Of a stretch of 64,000 nt of DNA, positions 20,930-30,369 are shown piece after piece. This stretch comes from Turnera subulata (taxonomy: Eukaryota; Streptophyta; Magnoliopsida; Malpighiales; Passifloraceae): positions 44,399 through 108,398 of the forward strand of contig JAKUCV010004788.1 of the NCBI GenBank assembly GCA_028386065.3. Direction: 5' to 3'. Made by a program: the position numbers and the translations under genes. The stretch's first letter is position 1; each line of letters opens with the position of its first letter. Under the pieces are notes generated by a model. The model ran no database searches and was not told the DNA's origin. It worked only from the letters and a program-made list of their open reading frames with translations.

Positions 20930-22250
20930 TATTCCTGAATGTATTAGAAGAATGTGGAAGAATATTACGGGAGAGGAATCGAATGCAAACTTTTGCATTA
21001 TTAGGTTGTGAATTTGTTAATGAGTTATTAAACAGATCAAGTCAAGTTTGTTACGAATTATTTTGTATGGAGAAGTCATGCTTTATTATGCTATTCAATG
21101 ATCTTAGAATGAGAGAATATTTAAGTGATTAAAGGCATGTCTTTTTTCGAGGAGAAGGTTGCAATGACATTATTTATTTTTGGTCATAATGTTCGGCACA
21201 GAGTTGTAGTAGATGGATTTCAACATTCTACAGAAGCTATCTACCGACATTTTAAACAAACTATAAAACCAATATGCATACTTGGGAAGAAGACTATTAA
21301 ATAAGATTCTCTTGAGTTGCCAGACCACAATGTGAATAATTAACTGTATTATCCATGATTTCAGGTAAATTAAACAATACTACAAATGTAAAGCATATAT
21401 TACAGATTTACTATCTTATAAAATATAATTTCTCGACCTATTTTTTTAATCAACTACATGTACAGTTCTTTTTTGAATAAATTTTCGTCTTGTTATTTTT
21501 TTATATTATTTTTCTTACTGATTGTTTTTTTTTTCTTAGAATCGTCTTGGTACAATTGATGGTACACATATAAGTGTGTAAGCTTCGGCAGAAAAACAGG
21601 TTTCCTGTAGAGGCAGAAAAACAATTGTGACGCAAAATGTTTTGTGTGTTTGTGATTTTAATATGATGTTTACATATTTGTTTACGGAATGGGAAGGCAG
21701 TGCTATTGATTCAAGAGTTGTTTTAGATCCACAAGTTCCTTTGCCATAAGAGGTAATTTTCTATGAATTTTATTTAAAAAATTGCATTAGTTAATTTAGT
21801 ATATATGTTTGGTATCATTAGAATATTGTCAATATAATTACATCAAGAACAATATTATCTTGTTGATGATGGATATCCTTATATGAGAGGTTTCTTCCTC
21901 TTTTCAGAGGTCAGAGGTATCACACAAAAGAATTTCGTGGGAGTAGGCGTCAACCTCGAAGTCGAGAAGAGCTATTTAACTATCGGCTTTGGTCGTTGAG
22001 GAAGCTCATCGACCACTGCTTTGGAGTGCTAAAAGCATGTTTTCTAATTTTAAAACTAATGCCAAATTATAAACTCACTAGGCAACGTCTTCTCGTAGTT
22101 TCATGTTGTACAATCCACAATTATGTTATAAATGGGGACTATGTGATAAACTATTTGAAGAATGGGAAAATAGAAGCCCATTGGATATGGAGACTACACC
22201 CGAAAGCTCAAATGAAGTAAATTCAAATAATCGTCAAGAAGATTTTGGTG
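20930..22250 (+). pseudogene. PIF/Harbinger transposase (HARBI1-like) relic
   Basis: In order on the plus strand: an N-terminal part with LLNRSSQVCYELF (21030); VEEKVAMTLFIFGHNVRHRV (21150); FQHSTEAIYRHFKQT (21220); after an intron-like gap, NRLGTIDGTHISV (21541), which holds the first catalytic Asp; TQNVLCVCDFNMMFTYLFTE and WEGSAIDSRV (21640-21715), which holds the second; then VDDGYPYMRGFLPLFR (21860), and LRKLIDHCFGVLKACFLILK with CCTIHNYVIN (21996-22130). Stop codons and frameshifts interrupt it. The partner Myb-like ORF and convincing terminal inverted repeats were not found. Confidence 0.85.
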
Positions 22251-22259
22251 ATTAATCAG

Positions 22260-23940
22260 CAGCAACAATGGGAGAGTATCATAATCATGTTGCAAATTTA
22301 ATGTGGAATCATCGTAATATGACAGTACTATAGTATTCTAATTAATGTGTACATGTGTGTAAGGTAAATATGCAAACTTTATGGAATTATCAAAAAAATT
22401 ATATAATATCAAGTGATGGATAATAATTCTTATAAATAGTATGATACAATAATTTAATAATACAAGTATTGTACAAATTATGTAGCAAACTAATTCATAA
22501 ACTAAAAAAAAATTATGTACAAATATGTCAATCAAAATGATTATTGTCAACATATCACATATTATCAAAATATTTAATTAAATAAATTTAACAAATTAAT
22601 CAAATAATCTTTTTGAAGTTTGAAAACTGTTTAAAAATTTATTACACCAAACATGTTTTGTAATCTTTGTTCTACAAAATTGATTTGAAGTACAAAGTAT
22701 CCAAATGGATTTTTACAATATTTTTAATTTATAAAAGAGTTCCCTAAAAACTATTTCGAAAACGATTCCCAAAAATAATTTTTAAAAATACTTCCAAGCG
22801 CACCCGTAAGCTATCGGCCTTTTCTTTCCTTCACAGTACGAAAGGGGAAAAGTTACTGCCCTAAACTTTTCTTTTCCTCTAAGTTTAGGTTACACAGAAA
22901 TCAATGGCAGGCTACAGACAAGTCACGTTGAAGCCCTAAAAATATACCAATTATTTCTCATGTCAAGACAAACTTCTTTGTCTTATTTCCTATGGTGCAA
23001 ACGTTACTATGCAAAAATCAAATGCCTACTGTGTGTCTTTTCCTACTAAATAATTCTCATAAGATGGAAAACATTTTTTGTGTACAATTTTCTTCAGTCA
23101 AAAATTATCCTCTTCAACCAAACACAGCCTAAGCCAAAAAGTTACAAGTACCAAAGAATCGCATAGTTCTTTTTTTTTTTTTGCTATATAAAAATTGCCT
23201 CCTATCTCATATCATGAACTGAATCTAGCTTATAGAAACAAGGACCCAAGGAAAAATAAAAACAGGAGGCAGAAAAAGAATTGAAAAATGCACCAGTAGA
23301 ATTTCCTGTGCACAAAAGTTTGCCTCTTTTGCTAATGGAGCTCTTCGCTTTTGACCTCCTTGTTTTTAAAAAGAAGAAAAAGTACAGAAGACACCGCCTC
23401 CTTATTAAAATTTTTTTAAGGTAACTCTAGAAGTTTAAGCCGTCCTTTTGTAGCCCCAAAAGATAGCACAATTTTTACCTTTCACAAGAAAAGTTGCGCA
23501 ATCACCGGGACCTAATCATTATTGTACTAAAAAATTATTTTGTTTCCTTTATTCCTTAAAAATAAATACAATACAATTTTTTACTAGGCAATAAAATTAT
23601 TTCATTTTCTTCTTCTCTTGAAAATAAATTCAATACATTTTGGGCAAAGGCCGTATCTTTTCACGCCTTGCGCTTTTGTTGGGCAATACATTTGTTATTG
23701 GGCAGAGGCCGTATATTTTTAGGCCTGATCCACAAGCCAGGGAATTAGTATTCCTAGAATCAGAAAGTTTTAGCAAAAATTAATTTTTTTTTTCTCAATG
23801 CATATCCTCCCCTAGCACAAAAAGGTCCCACACACAGGTTAATATCTTTTTCTCAAAATACATATCCTTTGAGAAAATTAAGGAAGAATTATTTCCAAAA
23901 GAGATGGGTTCGAAGACCTGCATCAAGTTTTTAAAAAACA
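22260..23940. other. AT-rich spacer, no gene recognised
   Basis: No credible ORF. Contains two related blocks ending GGGCAAAGGCCGTAT (23641) and GGGCAGAGGCCGTAT (23700). Confidence 0.4.
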
Positions 23941-23967
23941 TAACAACCTACGGAGTAGGTGGATCCT

Positions 23968-24390
23968 TCAGGACATCCTCGATCTCCCAAAAACTTCAAT
24001 AGCGAGAAGGTCCTCGGAAACGACAAGAGGTAGCACCACCAGCTGAGCCACTTGGATTGGCCCGGCAGCAAGCGCTAGCGCTAATTCTGCAAGAAGGGCA
24101 TTAAGCTGAATGGTATGTTGAGCATGGAACAAGGCGTCCTCAGTTTTCGACAACCTCCAACGAAAGTACACGCTGCCGCAGGAAATCTGCCGCCTCATGT
24201 TCAACTAACTCCATCTTCATTCTTAGTTCATCCAGCTTGGACTTCAAGAAGGTCTTCTCCTCCTGGAGGTCTTTGAGTCACGGCTCCAAGGACCAGAAAG
24301 CCCTCCTAGCAGAGTACAAGGCCCTCGACTTGGCCTCAAGAGAGTGCGAGTCTTGGAAAGCTCATCTTGGATGTGATGCAACCTTCCTCT
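23968..24390 (-). pseudogene. Antisense coiled-coil ORF relic in a Tat-like gypsy 3' region
   Basis: The minus strand encodes EAKSRALYSARRAFWSLEP, a stop, then LKDLQEEKTFLKSKLDELRM and VEHEAADFLRQRV, which is strongly helical and heptad-like, before the frame is lost near 24200. It lies just upstream of a gypsy LTR (24828) but on the opposite strand, with TATAAATA at 24570-24577 upstream. Antisense additional ORFs are known from the Tat lineage (Grande, Ogre). Assigning this relic to that class is inference. Confidence 0.35.
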
Positions 24391-24426
24391 TATGTGCATT
24401 GGCTGACACATATTGAGCAAATTTCT

Positions 24427-24575
24427 CTTCTCAAGTCAAAAAAAGGCAAGCTCTTTTGCTGGTAAAACACTAGAAGGATAGCAATTGTATGGAATTCTTT
24501 TTCTCAACCAAGAAAAGGCAAGCCCTTTTTGCTAGTAAGGATTTCAGAAGGACAATGATTGTAGGGCACTATTTA
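24427..24575. repeat. Imperfect tandem duplication (~78 bp units)
   Basis: The unit TTCTCTTCTCAAGTCAAAAA...GGCAAGCTCTTTTGCTGGTA is repeated as TTTTCTCAACCAAGAAAA...GGCAAGCCCTTTTTGCTAGTA. It is located immediately upstream (minus sense) of the antisense coiled-coil relic and overlaps its TATA box. Confidence 0.5.
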
Positions 24576-24577
24576 TA
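24570..24577 (-). promoter_or_regulatory. Possible TATA box for the antisense coiled-coil relic
   Basis: Minus strand GCTATAAATAGTG, about 180-200 bp before the first recognisable coding sequence of the relic. Confidence 0.35.
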
Positions 24578-24827
24578 GCCTCTGCAGTATCCAAAATTTT
24601 AGGAAGCAGCAGATTAAAGGCAATTAAAGAGCCTAAAAAATGGCCAGAGCCAAGTTATTGAGAGGAGGGGGGCATAGCGGATTAATGCTTTTAGAGCTAA
24701 ATCAAGCCACCAGCGTGTGTGGAGCTCGTCGTCAAGGAGCCGATGAACTGGCCCCATTAGAAACCTAGAGCAAACAAAAAAAAAACTCAAAGTATGCTCC
24801 TTAAGCCTCCTTTGAGCTGGGAGCTAA

Positions 24828-25298
24828 TGATGACAGATGGCCATATCGTCATTATTACCTCGATAATTGGTGCTAAATCAGGAAATTAGAAGCTGGTCAA
24901 ATGGGAAGTTAAGACACAATAATTATCCATTTAAGCCAAGACTTACCAAATTTATGACCCCCATTAAGTATTGATTAAAGACCTGACAGTTACCAAAATT
25001 ATGATGAGCGTTACATGAAGACCAATAGCCACCTGGAGCTTAGGATAGGCTGTAAATCCGTATAAATAGGGGGGTTTATGTAAGCATCAAAACACAAACT
25101 TTTCTATACATAGAAGCTCTATCCCTCTCTCTCTATAGAAAACTTCTAAGCAATCATCCTCCTTTCTAACTTAAGCATTACAGGGTTCTCCGGGGTCACA
25201 ACCCTAGGACTTCCCGGGTCCTGTCTCTCCTTCATCTTGTAGGGCTAACAAGATGTGTAATGAAAAAAAATGCCTGAATCCTATGATTCAATAATTTC
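24828..25298 (+). repeat. 3' LTR start of a Tat-like gypsy element, broken
   Basis: TGATGACAGATGG follows a polypurine-like GAGCTGGGAGCTAA. Inside lie TATAAATAGG at 25061 and the leader-like CTCTATCCCTCTCTCTCTAT. This order (polypurine tract, TGATGACA, TATA, pyrimidine-rich leader) fits a gypsy 3' LTR. The SIRE-like element begins at 25299, and the LTR end is not identifiable beyond it. No matching 5' LTR in the window. Confidence 0.5.
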
Positions 25299-25829
25299 TG
25301 TTAGACACAGAAGGCTTAAGCTAGAGGGGTGGTGAATAGCTTATGACCTAAAACCGAAAATATTTGCAGGAAGTAAATGCGGAATAGAAAGAATGTGAGA
25401 CACAAGGATTTTTATACTGGTTCACACACAACTAATTTGTGGCTAATCCAGTCCTTCAAGGTTCACTTGAAGAGTTCACTATCTAGGTTAAGCTTCCGGG
25501 TGCTTAACAAACCGTTTACAACCTAAGAATTCTAATCACAAGAATCTTAAACCTGAGAGTTCAAGTCACATGAACCTCAACACTCTTGCTTGAAGATACT
25601 TCACTTCAAGACTTCTCTCAAGGGAACAAACCTCCCTTATAGTGTGTTACAACACTCTCAATTTCTCAAACAAAACTCTCTTGAAGAGTGGGTATGAGTA
25701 CAAATGGAAGCTTAATGAAGCAACTCTATAATCACACAAGATATTAGCTCAAAAATTGATTGAATGATTTTCAAATGAATGCTTGAATGTATGAAGGGTT
25801 GATTCATTAAAAGAGAGGTTTAAAGCCTC

Positions 25830-25837
25830 TATTTATA
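25830..25837 (-). promoter_or_regulatory. LTR TATA box (3' LTR)
   Basis: Minus strand GCTATAAATAGAGG. The nearest palindrome lies 97 bp upstream, exactly as in the other LTR. Confidence 0.7.
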
Positions 25838-25933
25838 GCTTCAAAAACTCATATGGTCGTTGGGGACAAGTTCTGAAACCTTTTAGACAAGATAGCATGC
25901 TTGGTGGAAAAAGTTGTTTGATTCCAACGGCAC

Positions 25934-26165
25934 AACATCGATGTTTTGGCGCTTCGCAAAATTATGTTTGAAAAAACAGTTGTCACAACATCGATGTTGA
26001 GAAGCCAACATCGATGTTTTGGCACTTCTGCCAAATTTTGAAAATACTTGGAAAAGCACAACATCGATGTTTAAAAGCCAACATCGATGTTTTGGGACTT
26101 CTGCCAAATTTTGAGAAGACTTGAAAACATAGAACATCGATGTTTCTGGACACAACATCGATGTT
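25934..26165. repeat. AACATCGATGTT array in 3' LTR (7 copies)
   Basis: Copies start at 25934, 25987, 26007, 26060, 26080, 26133 and 26154. All match the perfect 12-bp palindrome. Pairs are 20-21 bp apart, and the pairs repeat every 73 bp. Confidence 0.9.
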
Positions 26166-26457
26166 TAGGACTCAAGGAACAATTTTATGACATATATGAT
26201 TAATGAATGCATGAAGGAAAACGATTTTTGGTTTGAGCTAACAACTTGGAAGATTTGAATTACCATTTACAAGAAGTTCTAATAGATAATTCCTATATTT
26301 CTTCATCCTTGTTGCTTCAATCCTTGTACTCCTTTCACTTTAGACTTTTGCTTCTTTGATTGGTTTCTTTTTGCTTCAAGGTTGTCATCAATTGAGCTAT
26401 GGTTGGTTTGTCATCATCAAAACCCTGAAATGAGACAATGACGAATGAGTTCTAACA

Positions 26458-26471
26458 TTTTCCCCCTTTTT
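26458..26471 (-). other. Polypurine tract of SIRE-like element
   Basis: Minus strand AAAAAGGGGGAAAA directly before TGTTAGAAC of the 3' LTR. Confidence 0.85.
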
Positions 26472-26698
26472 GATGATGACAAACAAATAGAAGTATATGC
26501 CAAGTTTTATAGATATACCCTAACTTTAATTCCCCCTAACTTGGTGCATATGTTAATTCCAAGTTTTATAGATATACCCTAATATTAATTCCCCCTAACT
26601 TGGTGCATATACTTTTGTCATTAGCAAAAAGAATTAGCAATAAGATGCATTTTATTGATTTGAAAAAGAAAACATAAACATAGCAAGAAATAAATGTT

Positions 26699-28012
26699 TT
26701 AGAAAGATGGGCTCTCATCATCGTTATCATCATCTTCTTCATTGGCTTCCTCATCACCATCACCTTCTTCTTCATCATCTTCTTCCATTGGTGTGTAGTC
26801 CTCATCATCATCATCATCATCATCAACATTCAAGTCCTGAAGTACGGTGGAGGAGTGATATGGTGGAGGAGCATAGTTGACATGAGCAAAATATGAGCGA
26901 AGATCATGCCCTTGTCTTTGCACTTCCGTGTCGATGCGATCAATGGATCGTTCCATGCCTTCGAGAGTGTGTCCCATGGTATTGATAGAGAGGCCAATGG
27001 TATTCACACTAAGTTGTAAGGCATGGAGGGAAGCCGAAATAGATTCAAGCGTAACCGGAGGAGCTTGGACAGGAGCTGGAAGTGCGAGAAGTGCTCCTGC
27101 TGGTTGTTCTTCTGCTTGTTGGTCAGCTGCTTGGGCAGGCCGTTGAGCAGCCCCATGTTGTCTGGTTCGGAAGGTGGCGTCAGAAATCGCCCAAATTTTA
27201 GCATGAGGAGTTAGACTTCCTACCAGCGGATTGAAACCGGCACCCAGCAAAATGTTGGTGATCTAGAAAGCATAAGGTAGAGGATGATCGTTGGTCGCAT
27301 GTTCCGTCATATGCATGAGGACGAAACGTGCCCAATTGATAGGCACCCCGTGGAGAATGGCGTGAAGAACCCGCTCATCTTCAGTGGACAAAGATGTGTG
27401 ATTTTCGGCTCTCGGTTTGATTACCCGAGTGAGAAGATAGAAAAGGACCCTGTACTCTAGATTTATCGAGTGAATGGTGGGTCGGCCAGAACGGTTTTTC
27501 TTCACCTCCGTAAAACCGAGCTCAGCTAGAAGAGGAATTTCATGGGTGGTGAGAAAATGATCACCCCCATAGGCAGAGATGTCGTGTCCTTGGAAAGGCA
27601 GTTTTGCAAGGGTTCCGAACTGCTCCAAGGTGAGGTGAATTATTTTGCCATTCACTTGTGCGGATAGAATGTCTCCGTCTCGGGTGAGAGTAGAGTAAAA
27701 GGCTCGGATGAAGTCGGCATTAAATTCATGCCGGCTTCGGGTAACAAACTTCCAGAGATGAGACTCTTGAAGAAGTCGTTGAAGGTTTGCGTATTGCTTC
27801 TCATGAGGGTAGTCCTCGGGGAGGTATCGTGGTGGTGCAATGGCTCGTTTGGCGAAAAAGGATAGGTAATGGTTGAGTTGATTCCGAGAAGTGAACCAAA
27901 TGTTGGAACCCTCCACGAAATATTGATGGACAGAGCTTGAGGAGCTTCTTCTTTTGGATGGGTGCACATGCAAAGGGTCTTTTCCTTTGGAACTTTTCTT
28001 TCCACCAACCAT
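26699..28012 (-). pseudogene. Env-position ORF of SIRE-like element, one in-frame TAG
   Basis: ATG at 28012 opens 249 residues to a TAG at 27263-27265. The same frame then continues for about 187 codons to 26699. N-terminal residues 30-250 resemble the 'putative plant transposon protein' domain seen in plant retroelement ORFs (PRYLPEDYPHEKQYANLQRL, FNADFIRAFYSTL, ILSAQVNGKIIHLTLEQFG). The second part has a coiled-coil-like stretch (SASLHALQLSVNTIGLSINT) and a very acidic tail (DDDDDDDEDYTPMEEDDEEE). I see no signal peptide or membrane segment, so it is env-like by position only. Its own TATA box lies 147 bp upstream, and a palindrome array begins 67 bp beyond that. The TAG could be a recent mutation or a read-through codon. 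Confidence 0.75.
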
Positions 28013-28158
28013 GATTAAAGAAGAGGGAATATGGAATGAAATGGAGTGAAATGAGAAGAATGGAAGCCAAAGAGTGTGTAAAAGGAGAGGAAGAGCAAAG
28101 TGAGAGAAGAGGAAGCTTGTGAGCAGAGGAGTAGGTGGAGATGAGAAGAGGAGATGAG

Positions 28159-28166
28159 TATTTATA
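28159..28166 (-). promoter_or_regulatory. TATA box of the env-position gene
   Basis: Minus strand CATATAAATACTC. The array of AACATCGATGTT starts 67 bp upstream, paralleling the 97-bp spacing in the LTRs. This suggests an internal promoter giving a separate transcript. Confidence 0.55.
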
Positions 28167-28232
28167 TGGAGGGGTTCAAAAAGTAGCCGTTAGAGGCCTC
28201 AAACGGCTAGTTTTTTTAAAAAACAACGGCAG

Positions 28233-28804
28233 AACATCGATGTTCTGACCCAGAACATCGATGTTCTGACCCAGAACATCGATGTTCTGACCTAGAACAT
28301 CGATGTTTAGATGGCTCAACGGCTATATTTTTTTTGAACTACAACGGTCAAACATCGATGTTTTCAGAGGGAACATCGATGTTTGATGCACTCGGCCGAA
28401 AAAAAAGAAAACATACCCTTGATGTAACATCGATGTTTTGTAGTCAAACATCGATGTTTTTTGCGCTCTGCCAAGAAAGGGAAACATGCCCATTGTGCAA
28501 ACATCGATGTTGTCTACCTAAACATCGATGTTTTAAGCACTCGGCCGAATTCATGTTTAAGCAAAATGGTCAAACATTGATGTTGGTCCTCAAAACATCG
28601 ATGTTTTCGACCTTCGGAAATTTAGAGAATTTAAGTGAAATAGTGCAAACATTGATGTTAGGTGACGAAACATGGATGTTGTAGTGAGAGTTTTGAAGTC
28701 TTACCTGAACATCGATGTTGTGATACGCAACATCGATGTTTTGAATATTCTGCCAGTTGTGAGTTCCATCCAACATCGATGTTATGCTGGGCAACATCGA
28801 TGTT
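28233..28804. repeat. Array of 18 AACATCGATGTT palindromes in 21-bp doublets
   Basis: Starts: 28233, 28254, 28275, 28296, 28351, 28372, 28426, 28447, 28500, 28521, 28573, 28594, 28648, 28669, 28708, 28729, 28772, 28793. Within each pair or run the spacing is exactly 21 bp. Pairs repeat every 60-75 bp (mostly 73-75). Fifteen are perfect; 28573 and 28648 read AACATTGATGTT and 28669 reads AACATGGATGTT. Because the 12-mer is its own reverse complement, each doublet can fold as a 12-bp stem with a 9-nt loop on either strand. Apparent ORFs with repeated TSMF or NIDV residues simply translate the repeat. Confidence 0.95.
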
Positions 28805-29282
28805 GGCTCTGTTTTGCTTAGTTAAGTCCTTTTGTGCATCCTCGCTTGTGATCCGAATTGAGGTGTACCTGCAAAACAGAGTTAGTAGACCCTCGGGTGC
28901 TCGAGGTAGCAAAGATAATACACGAGTTTGAGTAAGATAAAAACATATATGACAATTTTAAGGGTAGTAAGAAAGCCTCTGCCCCCAAGAAATATTTTCT
29001 TAGATTTCTATCCTGCCAGGATGAGGAGGTGTCTCCTTGTCGTAAGTACACCGGGCTCGAGAAAATGTCTTGTCAGTTGGACTTTGGTTGCCTCTGATAC
29101 CCAGCTAATCAGACAGTAAATCCCGTGATGAATCAATAATGCAATCAGAACCACGATTGTCAAAAAGGAAATCTTTGATAATCGAAAAAATTTGTAAGGT
29201 TGCAGACATTGATTGAGCAATAATTTAACTAATTGGCAAGTTTTTCAAAAAGAAGATTCTTGAAAATCGAAGCAGCTTGGAA

Positions 29283-29385
29283 GGGTCTTCTCCTGAACAT
29301 TATTTACGATACTTCAAAGATAGGTAGGGGTCACCTCCTGAACAATCTCTGGATACTTCAGAAATTGGTAGGGGTCATCTTTTGA
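29283..29385 (+). repeat. Imperfect 44-45-bp tandem repeats upstream of accessory gene B
   Basis: GGGTCTTCTCCTGAAC at 29283, GGGTCACCTCCTGAAC at 29328 and GGGTCATCTTTTGAG at 29372. Each of the first two is followed by a GATACTTCA block. They end about 30 bp before the TATA box and could be promoter elements. Confidence 0.6.
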
Positions 29386-29411
29386 GAGAAGAAGCAACTC
29401 AGTTGTGTTTC

Positions 29412-29419
29412 TATAAATA
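29412..29419 (+). promoter_or_regulatory. TATA box of accessory gene B
   Basis: CTATAAATAGGC, about 95 bp before the ATG at 29511, matching the position of the TATA box of the homologous gene A. Confidence 0.65.
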
Positions 29420-29510
29420 GGCATACGATAGAACTCATTAGACACAGAAAATTATAAGCCAATTTCAGCAAGAGACTTTAGCAAAAAAAAAAAAAAAGTC
29501 AAAACCAAGA

Positions 29511-30194
29511 ATGCCTGCCCCTTCCACTGTCTTTTTTGTTGAGGGTGCAGTTGTAGGCAGGAAAAACCGATTAGCCTATAGTATTGTAAGTGAGCCGTCT
29601 GAGGATCTGCCTAATGAACTAGGTAGAATTCCTCGCTTAGTATTTGTTGATGAGCTCTATTCTTCTAGGTTTTTTGTCGCACCCATGGAAGAGACTATTT
29701 TTCTTGAGAGTCAAAGCCCACTTAGAACATCCTTCTATGGTACTGCCAATGCCACAATGTTCTTCATATCTGAAAGGCTTGAGAGTTCTCAAATGGAGTA
29801 TACCCATCAAACCTTAGAACAAGGAAGCTATTACCGTCTTTCAGTGACTGCTCAGAGTGTTTCACGGGTCCCTGGCTTACCGCCAACTTGGCCAAAGGTT
29901 CGCCTGCTCGTGTGGAATTGCAGGAGAATCACAAGGCGCCCTCAAGATTTTACAAGAATATTGAGAGACCTGAAGAACCAGTACAAACTGAACATGGTTC
30001 TGCTCACCGAGACATTGTTGCAACCTGGTGAAAACCACGGGTTCATCCCTCTCCGTTTTCCATCAGTGAACCGGTTTGAAGTCCCTGGCCAGAATAACTC
30101 GGGTGGAATGTGGTTTGCATGGAATGATAGTGTGAGGGTTAATATAGTCAATGACCCTAATAGCTTCTCTGTAACTGCTGTACCAAATCGTTAG
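29511..30194 (+). CDS. Accessory protein B (227 aa), homologue of antisense protein A, inside the SIRE-like element
   Basis: Uninterrupted 227-residue ORF on the strand opposite to the copia genes, between RNase H and the env-position ORF. It aligns without gaps to the product of 1088-1771, with about 150 of 227 residues identical by my count. Shared blocks include PRLVFVDELYSSRFF, MFFIS, LPPTWPKVRLLVWNCR and LRDLKNQYK. In the first 13 codons I count eight silent and one replacement change, which points to selection on the protein. Residues 130-215 resemble the start of a LINE endonuclease domain (N136, E167, GGMWFAW), with the remaining catalytic residues missing. The TATA box is upstream. 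Downstream lies an AATATAAATAATG and GT-rich stretch (30225-30310) that looks like a plant polyadenylation region. Function unknown. Confidence 0.85.
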   Translation: MPAPSTVFFVEGAVVGRKNRLAYSIVSEPSEDLPNELGRIPRLVFVDELYSSRFFVAPMEETIFLESQSPLRTSFYGTANATMFFISERLESSQMEYTHQTLEQGSYYRLSVTAQSVSRVPGLPPTWPKVRLLVWNCRRITRRPQDFTRILRDLKNQYKLNMVLLTETLLQPGENHGFIPLRFPSVNRFEVPGQNNSGGMWFAWNDSVRVNIVNDPNSFSVTAVPNR

Positions 30195-30369
30195 GAGCTA
30201 GAATATGATAGGTAAATATGTGTGATTGTAATGTAATATAAATAATGTAAGCATGTGTGTGATTGTAATATTATGAAATAGTGTGAGTGTGTGTGTGTGA
30301 TTGTAATGAAGAAATTCAGGTTTTATGATCTTTGTATGTGTGATAATTATGATAAAAGAATGCATGAAT

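Larger units (their letters stand above)
25299..26457 (-). repeat. 3' LTR of SIRE-like element (1159 bp)
   Basis: Minus strand runs TGTTAGAACTC ... GTCTAACA. It differs from the other LTR by scattered substitutions and by lacking 135 bp of palindrome-containing sequence (equivalent to 35929-36063). It contains seven AACATCGATGTT copies and a TATA box at 25830-25837. Confidence 0.92.

Noticed and set aside
22640..22815. Terminal inverted repeat of the PIF/Harbinger relic ending CAAGCGCACCC
   Set aside because: No matching inverted copy was found near the transposase start.
26699..28012. True retroviral-type envelope gene
   Set aside because: Position fits SIRE env-like ORFs but there is no signal peptide, membrane segment or cleavage-like motif.
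28233..28804. CRISPR-like repeat array
   Set aside because: The repeat is a 12-bp palindrome with 8-9 bp or about 50 bp spacers inside a plant retrotransposon; there are no cas genes and no bacterial context.
28334..28931. ORFs with repeated TSMF, NIDV or HRC residues across 28334-28931 and in both LTRs
   Set aside because: All three frames translate the palindrome repeat; the residue pattern follows the DNA repeat and there is no other coding signal.
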